NCBI GenBank assembly: GCA_021401465.1
Contig: JADDMT010000079.1
Location: 1 to 64,000, forward strand
Origin: Teratosphaeria epicoccoides
Taxonomy: Eukaryota; Ascomycota; Dothideomycetes; Mycosphaerellales; Teratosphaeriaceae
Length of the DNA stretch: 64,000 nt
Direction of reading: 5' to 3'
Every line of letters starts with the position of its first letter. Positions within the stretch are counted from its first letter, which is position 1. The notes below the pieces were generated by a model that saw only the letters and a list, made by a program, of their open reading frames with translations, was not told where the DNA came from and made no database searches. Both the position numbers and the translations under genes were made by a program. Below, piece after piece: positions 52,430 through 62,499 of the stretch.

Positions 52430-54316
52430 GGAGGCACTCTACGCTGATCGGGGCATCAGGCGCCGTCTCGATCAGCCCTGCCGGCTGAGCATACAGTCTA
52501 TTACTTCTGTGTTGGTACTGATCAGGAGCGGGATAATGCCACCGCCGTGTTGTGTAGCTTGCTCTGGCAGCTCACCAGCATTGACAAGAAGCTCGCTAAG
52601 CACTTACTGGATCCCCTAAGCACTTCAGCGAGAGCATCGGAAACCCTGAAATCTCGCGACGATCTTTGGGCGATCTTCAGCAAGGTTATCGAAACTTGTC
52701 AAGATCGCAGGATATTCTGCGTCATTGATGGGTTGGATGAGGTGAAGTTGGACTCGCGGGAGTGGGTGGTCGAGAAGCTCGTCGACGAGATACCTGCAGT
52801 TGCCCAGGGCACATCGGCGTTTGTTAGGACTCGACGAATGCGCCCAGGTGAAACTCGACCCTGACAATAACGAACATATAGGTCAGGACATCCAGCGATT
52901 CGTTGATATCAAGCTGTCAGAATTGGTAAGAAGAGCTCGCTTGACGGAGGTCTTCCGTCAAGGGAAGAGAGATATGCTCCTCAAAAAAGCAGAGGGCACG
53001 TTCCTGTGGGTTGGATTCGCGATGCTGGAGCTCAAAAAGAAGAAGAAGACGCATTCAGCGATGCGAGCCGCCCCTTTGCGCCCTTCCAACAGACTTGCCT
53101 GCCGTATACGACCACATGCTTCTCCACGCTGAACCGGAATTCAGACAAGCAACCGCAGCTATTCTCTGCTGGATAACACTAGCACTTCAACCATTGTCCC
53201 TGCCTGAGCTTGCTGCTCCGATCAGCGCTTATGCCCCGGACCAAGCTGACATAGAGCACTTTGTGAAGGACTGCATGATAGAGCGTGGACCGCTCGTTCT
53301 AGAGAGGGAAGGGAAAGCCCATCTTGTGCATCGATCCGCGAAAGACTACTTGCTGCGGACTGAAGAAGACCGGGATGCTGTACTGGAGACTTTCCGCATC
53401 AAGCCGGAAATCGGTCATGAGAGACTAGCATCAACTTGTGTCAGTTGCATCGAACGTAGTGAATTGGATCCCAGTTCATTCAAGGTAGAGAATTTTTGGG
53501 ACGACCGTCTCAACAAGTGGTCGCGTCGTTTGTACCAGAGAACTTCTACTGGGGATCAAGCATTGCAAAGTCGGACTTCTTAAAGCCCGGCTCGTCTCCT
53601 ACATATTTCGACAGCAACGGGGCCTCTTGATCGTCTGCCGATGTTGCACATGGCATCCCTCTTGGGACTGGTTCCCTGGGTGCGACTGCTTCTCGACGAT
53701 AAGCCTATTAAGGCTAACGTAGCGGCGGAGGGTCATCTAGACATTGCCAAGATGCTGCTCGCTACTAGCCTTGTTGACATTAATGCACAGGATAATAGTG
53801 GTGAGACAGCGCTCTGTCAGGCAATATGTCAGGGGGTATAAGAAGGTAGTCAAGTTTTTGCTAGCGACAGGCCAGTGCGATGTCAACGCGACGACTAGAA
53901 ATGGTGAGACAAAATTCATGAGAGCAGCAAAGGGAGGTTATCTAGACATTGCCAAGATGCTACTCGCTACCGGCCTTGTTGACATCAATGCTCAGGATGG
54001 TGATTGTGGGACAACGCTCTCTTGGGCAGCACGGTGTGGGCAGATGGAGATGGTCAAGTTCTTGCTAGCGACAGGCCGGTGCGACAGAACCGTAACAGAC
54101 CACTGGGCACGGCGCACGTGGAGCAGAGATGCACGAGATGCATCCAAGCTGGCGCAGAGGGTCAAGTGGGGCAAGTGGCGCAGGGACGCGCTCGAGCCTA
54201 GAGATGCACTCGCGCTGGCGCAGAGGCGCAAGGAACCGGGAATCGTTGATATTCTGGAGCAGCATGCATACGATAAATGCCTCTCTGAGACGGCGGAGGT
54301 ACCCCTATGGGAGTAA
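52430..54316 (+). pseudogene. Wrecked NACHT-ankyrin NLR gene
   Basis: Pieces of one NLR-type protein appear in order but in changing frames. A damaged P-loop region (LIGASGAV, with no Lys/Ser of Walker A) near 52,445 is followed by YYFCVGTDQERDNATAV and the NACHT Walker B-type FCVIDGLDEV near 52,720. A frame change at about 52,835 leads into DECAQVKLD, and another at about 53,080 into PAVYDHMLLHAEPEFRQA and HRSAKDYLL (winged-helix part). From 53,641 to 54,200 ankyrin repeats follow, with repeated IAKMLLATGLVDINAQD and VVKFLLATG units and a further shift at about 53,835. At least four frame breaks and the lost P-loop show it is not functional. Intact relatives act in fungal nonself recognition. 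Confidence 0.8.
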
Positions 54317-54651
54317 GCATCGAGTCGTGGAGACTTGCCAAACATTGCAACTTTTATGCCGAGCATTGCTTCCAACATCGATACCACACCATCAGCAATT
54401 GCAAGGCTATCCACATTGCTGTATCTGTAAACTTCCAATTCACTCGCTATGGACGATACCGTGCTTCTTCTCATGCGTTAGTTGCGACTACCTGCGCCTC
54501 TGCAATCGCATATGCTCACACCAGCTTCAACTCCCCATGATACAGGCCCAAAAGCGTCTGATTGTACCCAGCGCCCTCATGGCCACGTTGATGTCGATCC
54601 TGAACCATTGCGTTATACTACCAAACGTATCGAGTCAGCACTTCAGCACAC
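54317..54651. other. Short intergenic stretch, nothing seen
   Basis: About 335 bp between the end of the NLR relic and the 3' end of the minus-strand VTC gene. No feature recognised. Confidence 0.5.
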
Positions 54652-57051
54652 TCAACTCATCGAAACCTCCTCAGCAAGACCCACCTTGAACCCGAAATTC
54701 AACACCAAAGCCACCACCAGCCCCGCACAAACCACCAACGGCCCCGTCACCGCATCAAAGTCCTTGCCACTCCGCCTCTCAATCAGACTCGTCCGCCACA
54801 TATAAATCCCATATCCCCACGCCGCCGTAAACATCGCTACAGCCGTATACACCACCGCCAAAGCTCTCGCCACAGTGTTATTCTGACCCGCGGCGTTGTA
54901 GAGGCCTAGGGAGAGAGAAGCGAGGAGGACGGAAACGTGCTGCCATTTGATAAACGTGCGCTGGTTCGCGAGCCAGACTTTCGCCTCGACTTTGACTGGG
55001 CCTTGGTCTTTGATCCAGTATTCGGGTTTGGAGACGCCCGGTGGCAGTCGGGTGCGGCCGCCGGAGCGTTTGGCTTGGGCGTATTTGCTAGTTGAGAAAC
55101 CGGGGAAGAGGGTCTTGAGACCGCCGTTTCGCGCGCCACGTTCCGTGCTGTGGGTGTGGTGCCCCGTCTCGTCGTCGTCGGGCTCCCCGGCGGTCTCGTT
55201 CAGTTGGGTGTTCTCGGCTGTGGCGGTGTTCATGGTGCCATAGTCATGCTTCGCGTGGTCGCCGAGGAGGTCTCCACCCAATGAAAGCTGTGGAGCTGGG
55301 CTCTTCTTGGTTTGCGCGCTCGGGTTGGCAACAGGAGACAGCAGGCCAGGCTTCTTGGCTGGAAAGCCGCGGAGCTCGGGTGAAAGACTTGCTTGTGATC
55401 TAATCAGACTGCCAACTGCGAACTCGTCGTCGACCTCTTTCTGTCGCTTGGCCTGCTCTTCCTCAAATGCTTGCTGCGGGTCTTTCCGAATGTCCGTCTC
55501 CATCTCCGACAGCCAAAACGGGAAGGTGTTCACGTAGTCCTCGAACAGCTGGGCAACACCGTGGACAAACTTGCTGAACCTTGGACTCTCCTTGACCAAA
55601 TGCGAATGCATGATGTCCTCAATCCACTCAGTTTTCTTGCCGGTATTCCTGACCTTGATCTCGAGCAGTGCAAACGGGAAGCGGGAGACCTCGCCTTTCC
55701 GGATGGAAGAGAAGGGATACTCCATCCTCGAGTTATCAATGTCAGTACGATGCCAGGTCTCCGGATCACGACATGGTCGCTCGTCGATGGCGTCTTCGCG
55801 GATGAAGGCCAGATCTGTGTCGAGCGAGATGCGGACTCTGTCATCGCCCGGGATCTGGAAGGCGGTGCGTGTGTAGCTCGCTCGAAGTACAGGCTGCAGT
55901 TCGTTCTCCTTGATGAAAGATTGAATCTCGTCGACGGCTTCCTTCAAATTCTGCGCCTGGTCGTTGCCTGTGCCGGCGCGCTCCTCCAGCTTCTTGATCT
56001 GCTTCTCCATGTGATACTCGTCCTTGATGAAGCGCTGAACGTACTTCTCTTTGGTAGTGAACTTCTGATCGGAGCTGGCATTGTCTTCCTTGACCGTCTT
56101 TTTCTCCACCCAAATCTCGGGCTTGTCAAGCAATTGACCGTACCACCTCAGCCTGAGACTTGACGCCTCGCCGTGCTCGACCTTGTTACTGTACAGCTTG
56201 AAAGCGGGATTGTCAAAGTAGATGGATGTGATGGAAGGGTCCGGCTGGTTGCCCTCGGCGATCTTGCTGGTCTGCGGATTGTATATCAAGACGGGCAGTC
56301 TCCTTAGGATCATGGTCTTCAGCTCCAACAAGTTGTCCAGGTGGACCCAGAACTTGTGGCTGAGATAGTCCTCGCGGCCGAGATGAGCCTCGCCAACGCT
56401 GGGGCCACGATCTTTGACACCATCCAGATTCTGGCGGACGAAAGAGTACATGGCGCTGAGACGGTAGAGCAGCGGGCTGTAATCCTCCTTGTTGAAGGGC
56501 AGAGCTGCCAGTCGCACCTGCAGCAGCGGGCGCACACGATAGGCGCCGCCACGCTTGCGGTCGTGCTTCTTGGCGGCCTTGAGGAAGCCGGTGTAGTTGA
56601 TGCGGCTGTACTTCTCCAGCTCGTTGGTCTCTTTGGTGATGTCGTCCAACTCGGCCAAGACCTCGGCCATGATCTTCCTCCGCTCCTCCTCGCTGGGCAC
56701 CGCTTGCTTGCCATGACCGCTGCCGCCGTCAGGCTTGGAGTCGGCTGCCCCATCTGTCTGTCCCTCGGCGGCGGTGATACCGTCCAACCGCTCTTCGCAC
56801 TTGGCCGTCCTCTCCCGCAACTTTTCATGTGTCTCTTGGTGGAAGGCGTGCACCTTCTCCAGCTGCACATTGACCAGCTCATCCACGAACTTGCTCTCAT
56901 CCTCGTCCGTCCATGGGCCTCGCGTCTCGGTGGTCGGGGAGCTGGGCGCCGAATCGTCATCCCGTAGCAGCTTCTTCAGTTTTCCGTAGTCGATGTAGTT
57001 GTCCCGCCACGGCGCATACGTCGCCAGCTGCAGCGTCCGTCCAAACCTCAT
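54652..57051 (-). CDS. Vacuolar transporter chaperone (VTC) subunit with SPX domain, probable Vtc4-type polyphosphate polymerase
   Basis: A single exon of 799 aa. The N-terminal SPX domain (about 1-200) starts MRFGRTLQLATYAPWRDNYI with YGKLKKLL and has the basic FLKAAKKHDRKRGG patch (about 152-168) that binds inositol pyrophosphates. The VTC tunnel domain (about 215-510) retains candidate catalytic residues: SLRLRWYG, WVEKKT, RISLDTDLAFIRED and FALLEIKV. A Ser/Pro-rich, acidic linker follows. The C-terminal DUF202 part (about 690-795) has three membrane segments, with KVWLANQRTF before the first. The complex makes inorganic polyphosphate from ATP and passes it into the vacuole. Retained basic residues and Glu favour a catalytic Vtc4-like subunit over the Vtc2/3 type, but this is an inference. 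Divergent from the Nudix gene. Confidence 0.88.
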   Translation of the reverse strand: MRFGRTLQLATYAPWRDNYIDYGKLKKLLRDDDSAPSSPTTETRGPWTDEDESKFVDELVNVQLEKVHAFHQETHEKLRERTAKCEERLDGITAAEGQTDGAADSKPDGGSGHGKQAVPSEEERRKIMAEVLAELDDITKETNELEKYSRINYTGFLKAAKKHDRKRGGAYRVRPLLQVRLAALPFNKEDYSPLLYRLSAMYSFVRQNLDGVKDRGPSVGEAHLGREDYLSHKFWVHLDNLLELKTMILRRLPVLIYNPQTSKIAEGNQPDPSITSIYFDNPAFKLYSNKVEHGEASSLRLRWYGQLLDKPEIWVEKKTVKEDNASSDQKFTTKEKYVQRFIKDEYHMEKQIKKLEERAGTGNDQAQNLKEAVDEIQSFIKENELQPVLRASYTRTAFQIPGDDRVRISLDTDLAFIREDAIDERPCRDPETWHRTDIDNSRMEYPFSSIRKGEVSRFPFALLEIKVRNTGKKTEWIEDIMHSHLVKESPRFSKFVHGVAQLFEDYVNTFPFWLSEMETDIRKDPQQAFEEEQAKRQKEVDDEFAVGSLIRSQASLSPELRGFPAKKPGLLSPVANPSAQTKKSPAPQLSLGGDLLGDHAKHDYGTMNTATAENTQLNETAGEPDDDETGHHTHSTERGARNGGLKTLFPGFSTSKYAQAKRSGGRTRLPPGVSKPEYWIKDQGPVKVEAKVWLANQRTFIKWQHVSVLLASLSLGLYNAAGQNNTVARALAVVYTAVAMFTAAWGYGIYMWRTSLIERRSGKDFDAVTGPLVVCAGLVVALVLNFGFKVGLAEEVSMS

Positions 57052-57234
57052 CTTGGCGCGATTGGAGGGGAAGGGTGTTGTGTACCGCCATTGTTTCTAA
57101 CGATCCAAGCGCGCAGGGAAGCTTGAAAGTTGAGCCTCGCTTCAGTCGGTCTTGGCACGCACAACTCGGTCAGCCAATCGATATCAGCTTGGACATTATT
57201 CATGTTTGCCATTTTGACAACTTGAGTTGATGAC
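57052..57234. promoter_or_regulatory. Compact divergent promoter, VTC / Nudix genes
   Basis: Only 183 bp separate two divergent start codons, the shortest such spacer in the window. No TATA box is evident. The spacer contains CACGCACAACTC, and no clear Pho4-type CACGTG site is present. Confidence 0.45.
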
Positions 57235-58692
57235 ATGACGACTTCTCCAATCCCAACCGAACTGATCAACCAGACTCATGCCCTCCTCAAAGCCTTGACC
57301 GCAGCGCCATACCCAGCGTTGGACTCGCCCCATGACGTCGACCGGAGAGCCTCAGTCGCCCTTGCAATCAGGATCCAGCCCAGCTACACCCACTGGCCAA
57401 CCAATCCGAACCCGAAATCCAGCGACATAGACTCCTTCTTCGCGCAGGACTGGGTGCAGCATGGAGAACCAGAACTCCTGTTCATCAAGCGAGCTTCACG
57501 CAAAGGCGACCGATGGACTGGCCATGTAGCACTACCCGGTGGCAAGCGCGACCCGGGAGACGCAGACGACCAGGCCGCGGCAATTCGAGAAACATGGGAG
57601 GAGGTGGGCTTGGACCTGAACGCCCATGCCATCGAGTGCGGGAACCTGCCGCAACGACTAGTGACTACGCATTGGGGCAAGAAGGCTCTGATGGTGCTGT
57701 GTCCTTATGTGTTTCTGCTCACCACACACCACATTCCGCCGCTCAAGCTGCAGCCGACTGAAGTCGCGTCAACGCATTGGGTCCCGCTACGGAGTCTGCA
57801 AAGCCCGGATCAGTGGACCGTTGCACGTGAGGACGTCTCGAGCCGGCTCGCCAACCAAGAGACCGGTGTGAAGAAATGGATGTTGCAGCTCATTCTCGGG
57901 AAGATGATGTTTGCCGCCATCGCACTTCTGCCCACAGAATCTCTGCACAGCCCCGAAAGCCCTGGACCCAATAATCCAGCTTCGGTCGCCCATCAAAACT
58001 ACCAGGCCAGTAGTCCACCTAACCGTCTTCACACCCTCACCTCGCACCTGCTCAGCCACTATCCTTCCGCGGCACGTCCCTCACCCCCCCTACTCCTGTG
58101 GGGTCTCACTCTCGGTGTATTATCGGACTTTCTCGAACTCCTACCGCCGCACAACGCCCTCACGCTCTGGACGTATCCCAATTTTACGCCACTCGACGTC
58201 CGCTTCTGGGTATGGCTCTTGACCTACCGCTTCAAGGAGCGCAAACGTGCCGAGCTGCAATCTGGGACCTCACTACTGCATCGGCCAGCCTTCGGAGCTG
58301 TGAGCGAGAGTCTGGCGAGCTCAACTGTGCTGGTCAATCATCCCGATGGAGACATGGTAGGAGGCGTCTTGGAGAAGATCGGCATCCCTCGGTCTACGTC
58401 ACGGGCTAGGAGCAGTGAGACCCGCTCGCAGAGACTCGATGAGACGGGCCTGCATGGTCTTGGCACAGGCAGTGCGATGGGAGATGTCAAGAGCCGAAAG
58501 GCAGCGGTCGCGACGATGTTGCAAGGGTATGTTGAGGCGCTTGCGAAGTTGTGTCTGCCCAAAATTACTGATGGAGGCAGGTACTATGACATTGTCAGGA
58601 GAGCAGTCAGGGTCGCGCTGCTGGGACGAGCTGGACTTGTGGCCGCAGTGCTGTGGATCCTGGTGAGCAGGATCTGGAGGAGCAGACTGTGA
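57235..58692 (+). CDS. Nudix hydrolase, CoA-pyrophosphatase-like, with C-terminal membrane anchor
   Basis: A single exon of 485 aa. The N-terminal 200 residues are a Nudix domain with the UPF0035-like lead-in LLFIKRASRKGDRWTGHVAL followed by PGGKRDP and the Nudix helix AAIRETWEEVGLDL (about 115-130), giving the REx2EE metal site. This lead-in is typical of NUDT7/NUDT8/PCD1-type enzymes, which cleave CoA or related nucleotide diphosphates. The remaining 280 residues are unusual for the small enzymes. A hydrophobic stretch near the end (VALLGRAGLVAAVLWILV, about 460-478) followed by RIWRSRL suggests a tail anchor. The substrate is inferred only from the motif. Confidence 0.82.
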   Translation: MTTSPIPTELINQTHALLKALTAAPYPALDSPHDVDRRASVALAIRIQPSYTHWPTNPNPKSSDIDSFFAQDWVQHGEPELLFIKRASRKGDRWTGHVALPGGKRDPGDADDQAAAIRETWEEVGLDLNAHAIECGNLPQRLVTTHWGKKALMVLCPYVFLLTTHHIPPLKLQPTEVASTHWVPLRSLQSPDQWTVAREDVSSRLANQETGVKKWMLQLILGKMMFAAIALLPTESLHSPESPGPNNPASVAHQNYQASSPPNRLHTLTSHLLSHYPSAARPSPPLLLWGLTLGVLSDFLELLPPHNALTLWTYPNFTPLDVRFWVWLLTYRFKERKRAELQSGTSLLHRPAFGAVSESLASSTVLVNHPDGDMVGGVLEKIGIPRSTSRARSSETRSQRLDETGLHGLGTGSAMGDVKSRKAAVATMLQGYVEALAKLCLPKITDGGRYYDIVRRAVRVALLGRAGLVAAVLWILVSRIWRSRL

Positions 58693-59407
58693 GCGCGAGA
58701 CAGAAGCTATGTCGAGCTATTGCACAGGAATAGTATGTATTAGAAGCTAACTGGTGAGCTTTCTGGACAATCGTCTACGACAATCGGATCTGCAAGTACC
58801 AAAACGAGGTTGGCTGTCTCGCGTGCATCGACGATGCAAATGCGCAAGACAACACTTGGGGGCATGTCTCGTTAAGACTCGACCGCTTCTCGTATCCCAC
58901 GGTCAGCGGAAACGTGACGACGCTGTTACTACGAGCATCTGCAGCCGCGACATTCTGGATTCGGACCAGCCTATGACCCATTTCATGCGATGGACGCTCG
59001 ATTTGTATAGATAAGATTGCAGTGCCGTCTCGTTTCACCCGTCAGTATCGGATCTGATTATGAAGTTATTAGACGCACGAGGCCTGCCAAGCAAGATTTT
59101 CACAACTTGCCGCACCGGGTTCCTGCGGGTTCGAGACTCCCAGGATTGTGCCGGTGTCTGGCTAATTATATATCACTTCTATTACGCTCGCCGAGTGTCT
59201 CGAAACAAAAATATTCGCAAATCCCAGGTGACCATGTCTAGCGCTCGCAGCGTTCAGCGAACACGAGGTCTAATTATTTCTGGAGCAATAGCTATAAATC
59301 CAGGCGTTCTACCTCGAAACCTTCGCTCTCAAAACCACCACCTCATACCAAACAAATCAAAACTCTCACCGCTGAACTCTCGTGATACCACTCCACAATA
59401 AGACAAG
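58693..59407. other. Intergenic, promoter of the secreted protein at its right end
   Basis: About 715 bp with no supported gene. The right end holds the TATA box and pyrimidine/AC-rich leader of the secreted protein gene. Confidence 0.5.
59293..59299 (+). promoter_or_regulatory. TATA box of the secreted protein gene
   Basis: TATAAAT lies about 109 bp upstream of the ATG at 59,408, with CA-rich leader sequence between. The distance suits a core promoter of a regulated fungal gene. Most other genes here lack a visible TATA box. Confidence 0.5.
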
Positions 59408-59863
59408 ATGATGCACCTCACCCATCTCACCCTCCTGGCCCTCGCCACCACCATCACGGCCACCCCGCTCGCCTCTCGCCGCACCGGTCTGTCCGGCGAT
59501 AAACCATGCGGCCCATCTTGGGCCCTCAACCTCTTCTCCAAGAAGGACTGCACCATCGTCGGCAAAGACGGGAAGGACTCCCCCACCTACGCGGGCCAGC
59601 AGACCCAGACCTGCACCAAGTTCAGTGCCAGTGGTTTCGCCAATCCGGTCGGGTTCAAGTGGACCGACGGGGAGGCGTTCAAAGTCACGTTGTACACGCA
59701 TGAGGATTGCTCGGTTGGAAATGGGGGGCAGAGCACCACGATCGGGGCTGGGGAGGCGCAGTCGTGTCACCAGGCTTTGGGGCAGTACAAGGCGTTTGTG
59801 GTGGAGGAATGGGATGGCGAGCATGCGCCGTTGTGTCCAGTTGACGGGACGCCAGGGCGTTGA
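59408..59863 (+). CDS. Small secreted cysteine-rich protein (effector-like)
   Basis: 151 aa, single exon. Residues 1-19 form a classical signal peptide (MMHLTHLTLLALATTITAT), and a dibasic RR at 24-25 could be a Kex2-type site. The mature part has six Cys (34, 48, 69, 101, 120, 143), an even number suited to three disulfides, and repeated aromatic/Gly-rich strands (ASGFANPVGFKWTDG, FKVTLYTHEDC). It has no membrane segment or GPI signal. Size, Cys content and secretion match small secreted proteins or effector candidates, but many such proteins are saprotrophic. An ATG at codon 2 is an equally good start. Family not recognised. Confidence 0.75.
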   Translation: MMHLTHLTLLALATTITATPLASRRTGLSGDKPCGPSWALNLFSKKDCTIVGKDGKDSPTYAGQQTQTCTKFSASGFANPVGFKWTDGEAFKVTLYTHEDCSVGNGGQSTTIGAGEAQSCHQALGQYKAFVVEEWDGEHAPLCPVDGTPGR

Positions 59864-60039
59864 GGAGCGGGATTCGAAGAAAGGAGGGGGTTGATCGGGT
59901 TCTGAAAAGGATGGGGATGGGGCAGAGGGTACAGTCTGGTTAGAAGTTGATGGACTGGTGAGCTCGGGTGTCTTATTCATGAAAATTTGTTTGTTGTATA
60001 TAACCACATTTGCGCGATCTAGCGCTTCCCAGGCAACGA

Positions 60040-60683
60040 CTATTGCACTCGGCATTTCCCACCTTTCTTTTTTCCCTGTTTGGACACGCTTTCGCTTTCT
60101 GCAATTGGTACGTCCTTCGTTTCCCAGAAACTGAAGCTAAGCGTTCCTTTCCCTTCCACCAGCAAATCTCGACAAGGCTCCCAACTCGCCTCGTCCATGA
60201 TGAAGACGCTTTTGCCATCCACCATCAAGTTGAGCCCTCGATACAGACTTTTCCTGGAATCCATCTTGATATGCCTTCAGACGGATGGGTCATCAGCCAT
60301 CAGATCACATCCTTATCGGCAATCATCAAAACTCACCACGTCTCCTCGACCCGCTCGTAGATCTTTCCCGTGAGTTCTTGATAGGACGTCACGTCCGTGA
60401 CTTTGAGGGCGATGTTCAGGGTGGTCAAAGTCTTACCCGCAAAAGTTACTGGTTTGGTATCCTTGAGAGCTCGGGCGGAAATCGCGCCAGCCGCGCCGTC
60501 GCAATGGCGGAGTGCGATGATCGCTATGGTGGAACGAGGTGGTGCTGTATTTGAGTTCTCTGCGGTGGTCGCGGTCGGCAAGTCAGGTTGTGATGTCGGT
60601 GACGGGTGGTCATTGGCTGGTTTGCTTGTGTATTTCGGTGGCGCTGTGTCTGTGGTGTTGGACGACATGGCGGCATGCGACAA
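60040..60683 (-). CDS. Two-exon protein of unknown function (193 aa)
   Basis: Minus strand exons 60,683-60,337 and 60,274-60,040, joined by a 62-bp intron (GTGAGT to CTGAAG) that splits a Trp codon and keeps the frame. The first 50 residues are Pro/Thr/Ser-rich. The remainder looks folded: STIAIIALRHCDGAAGAI, FAGKTLTTLNIALKVTDV, SYQELTGKIYERVEETW, then after the intron SLYRGLNLMVDGKSVFIMD and GTLSFSFWETKD, ending in a Lys-rich tail. No signal peptide, membrane span or named domain is visible. A second Met at codon 6 is an alternative start. Confidence 0.6.
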
Positions 60684-61240
60684 CTTGTCGGGATTTCGAG
60701 ATCTGAAATCTGAAGTCTGAGATGATGAGGTTGTACGCTCAGGAACTGTCGAGGACAGGCTGAGGCGCTATACACCCAAATTCTCGGGACGGGTCACTGT
60801 TTTAAAGGTCAGGTCCGGAGATGACCAGGCAGCGAATGGATTGCAATGCGCGTTGAGCAAAGGCGCACCACATGGAATTTGCTTCTCTGTCTGTCTCGCC
60901 TCGTCGGCCTGCGTGGCTGACTGCCCTGGTAACACCGCAGCTCGATGAGGCGGCTCATAGCACTAGTGACGGATCTTGTGTTTTCGTGCTCTACAGGCTC
61001 CAGCACGCGCAGTGTCGTCACCATGCTTCTGAACCAGCCAAGCAATTGTGGGATTCGAAGACAGCTCCCATGACTGATGTTCATTGGCTGGTAGCCACAG
61101 CAAGCTAAGAGATGTATGCATGGTCACTCGCATGGAGTACAACCACTAGCGCCCGTCGTGTGCGACCCAATGCCTTGGTTTCAGGAAATGATTGCTGGAC
61201 GGCGAGTGAAACACTTCGCTCCCCCCACGCTTGAGCACTT
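60684..61240. other. Intergenic, nothing supported
   Basis: About 557 bp between two minus-strand genes, so it should hold the promoter of the 60,683 gene and the 3' end of the F-box-like gene. Only short overlapping frames. Confidence 0.5.
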
Positions 61241-61714
61241 TCAAACCGACCTCAGCCGTTGCCTATCAACTGCATTCCTCAACTGCCTTCTCGTCTCCTC
61301 GCTCAGCGGCGGCGCAATACCCTGGTGGACCAGGTCCTGGTAATTGGCGACAGCGAAGCGCATCATATCAATTGGCTTCAGATGACGCATGACATGTAGC
61401 ATTATCTCTGGCGGAATGCTCAGGAGCGGAAATAGTGCTGGTATTTGCGTTTGTGTCGTGAGATAGACCACGCGCGGGCGCGACAAAGCTGGTGCCAGGC
61501 CATAGGAGTGTAGCAGTGGATAATTGGCAAATACGAAGTTTATGAAGGCTTCTGGCGGCAAGAGGTCGACGATGTCGAGGATGAGTTCAGCTGGCAAGCT
61601 ATAGAAAGGATGTTGTGGCGATGTGTGGCGTGCAGTCGCGCTCGATGATGAGGCCGATCGAGTGTCTACACTGTCCGTGGCCGCATCTTGCATTTGCTGT
61701 TCCTCATTCGCCAT
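61241..61714 (-). CDS. Small protein with two F-box-like motifs
   Basis: 157 aa, single exon. After a Ser/Thr-rich N-terminus, two homologous segments follow: residues about 37-75 (FYSLPAELILDIVDLL, then NFVFANYPLLHSYGLAP) and about 98-137 (LLSIPPEIMLHVMRHL, then MRFAVANYQDLVHQGIAP). Each begins with the LPxE(I/L)xxxI pattern of F-boxes and ends with the same GxAP turn, so the protein arose by internal duplication. F-boxes bind Skp1 in SCF ubiquitin ligases, but here no substrate-binding domain follows. It lies 30 bp downstream of the PGA1-like gene, in the same direction. Confidence 0.65.
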   Translation of the reverse strand: MANEEQQMQDAATDSVDTRSASSSSATARHTSPQHPFYSLPAELILDIVDLLPPEAFINFVFANYPLLHSYGLAPALSRPRVVYLTTQTQIPALFPLLSIPPEIMLHVMRHLKPIDMMRFAVANYQDLVHQGIAPPLSEETRRQLRNAVDRQRLRSV

Positions 61715-61744
61715 GATGGGGGGTGATGCGTCAATGCGTCACCT

Positions 61745-62499
61745 TCAGTCGGTGCGCGGCTTCGTTGGCCGGACGAGATGCTTCCAGGTGATGCTGGACA
61801 GATACCACCCACCCACAGCCAGTCCCACGATATAAATCGCGGTTGGAAATAGGGACGCGGGAAAAATGTTGCCTAGATATGGGTCAAGGATGATGTCAAC
61901 AATGACTGGTGGTGGGTGCTGCATCAACGTCTGGTTGATGGTGAAGTAGTCGGCTGCACCTTGGATGCGGAGGAAGAGGACGCTGCCTTTTACTGGGGAT
62001 GCAGTGGAGGTGACACCCGCGCCTTCTTCTTGTTTCTTGATTTGCAGTTCTGCAAATTCAGCCAGGCTGGTGATCAGACCTGGGGTGTCGAAGACATGTG
62101 TGATGTTGAATATGTCAATGTTGAACGTTGTCGGCTGCTGATGTGATCTCAGACAATGAGTGTGTGGCAAATATCGAATCAACCTACAACGGCAGCCCAG
62201 CAAACTCGCACCTCGTATCGCTGTCCTTCACTCAGGCCTTCTAATGTGTACCAGGAGTCGAGTCCATGCGGCTGTTCTTCGTGCGGAAAGGTCACAGGCA
62301 GTGACAGCCTGCGCGATAGCTGTTGAGATGAGAAAGTATCAAGGCGTAAGTGTGCCAAGCTGGCCTCAGTGAATGTGGCGAGTGGCGGCGCAATGAAGAT
62401 GGCCTTCTCAGTGTTTGCCTGGACTGCAAGTACCAGCAATGCAAACAGGCAGGCCAACCAATTGAGGCAATGCATGTGCTTCATTGTGGAGGTGCACAT
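61745..62499 (-). CDS. PGA1-like GPI-mannosyltransferase II cofactor
   Basis: Minus strand exons 62,499-62,188 and 62,137-61,745 around a 50-bp phase-0 intron (GTAGGT to ATCAG); 234 aa. An N-terminal signal peptide (LNWLACLFALLVLAVQA) is followed by a lumenal domain with GLDSWYTLEGLSEGQRYEVR and VCWAAVQPTTF, then SVLFLRIQGAADYFT and PPVIVDIILDPYLGN. A single C-terminal membrane span follows (LFPTAIYIVGLAVGGWYL), with a short basic tail. This layout and these blocks match my recollection of the fungal Pga1 family. Pga1 works in the ER with Gpi18 to add the second mannose to GPI anchors. The assignment is by recognition, not alignment. Start may be Met 1 or Met 6. Confidence 0.6.

Noticed and set aside
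59115..59155. Hairpin with GGGTTCGAGAC resembling a tRNA T-arm
   Set aside because: The 5' part needed for D and anticodon arms is absent at the right distance, so this is most likely chance.
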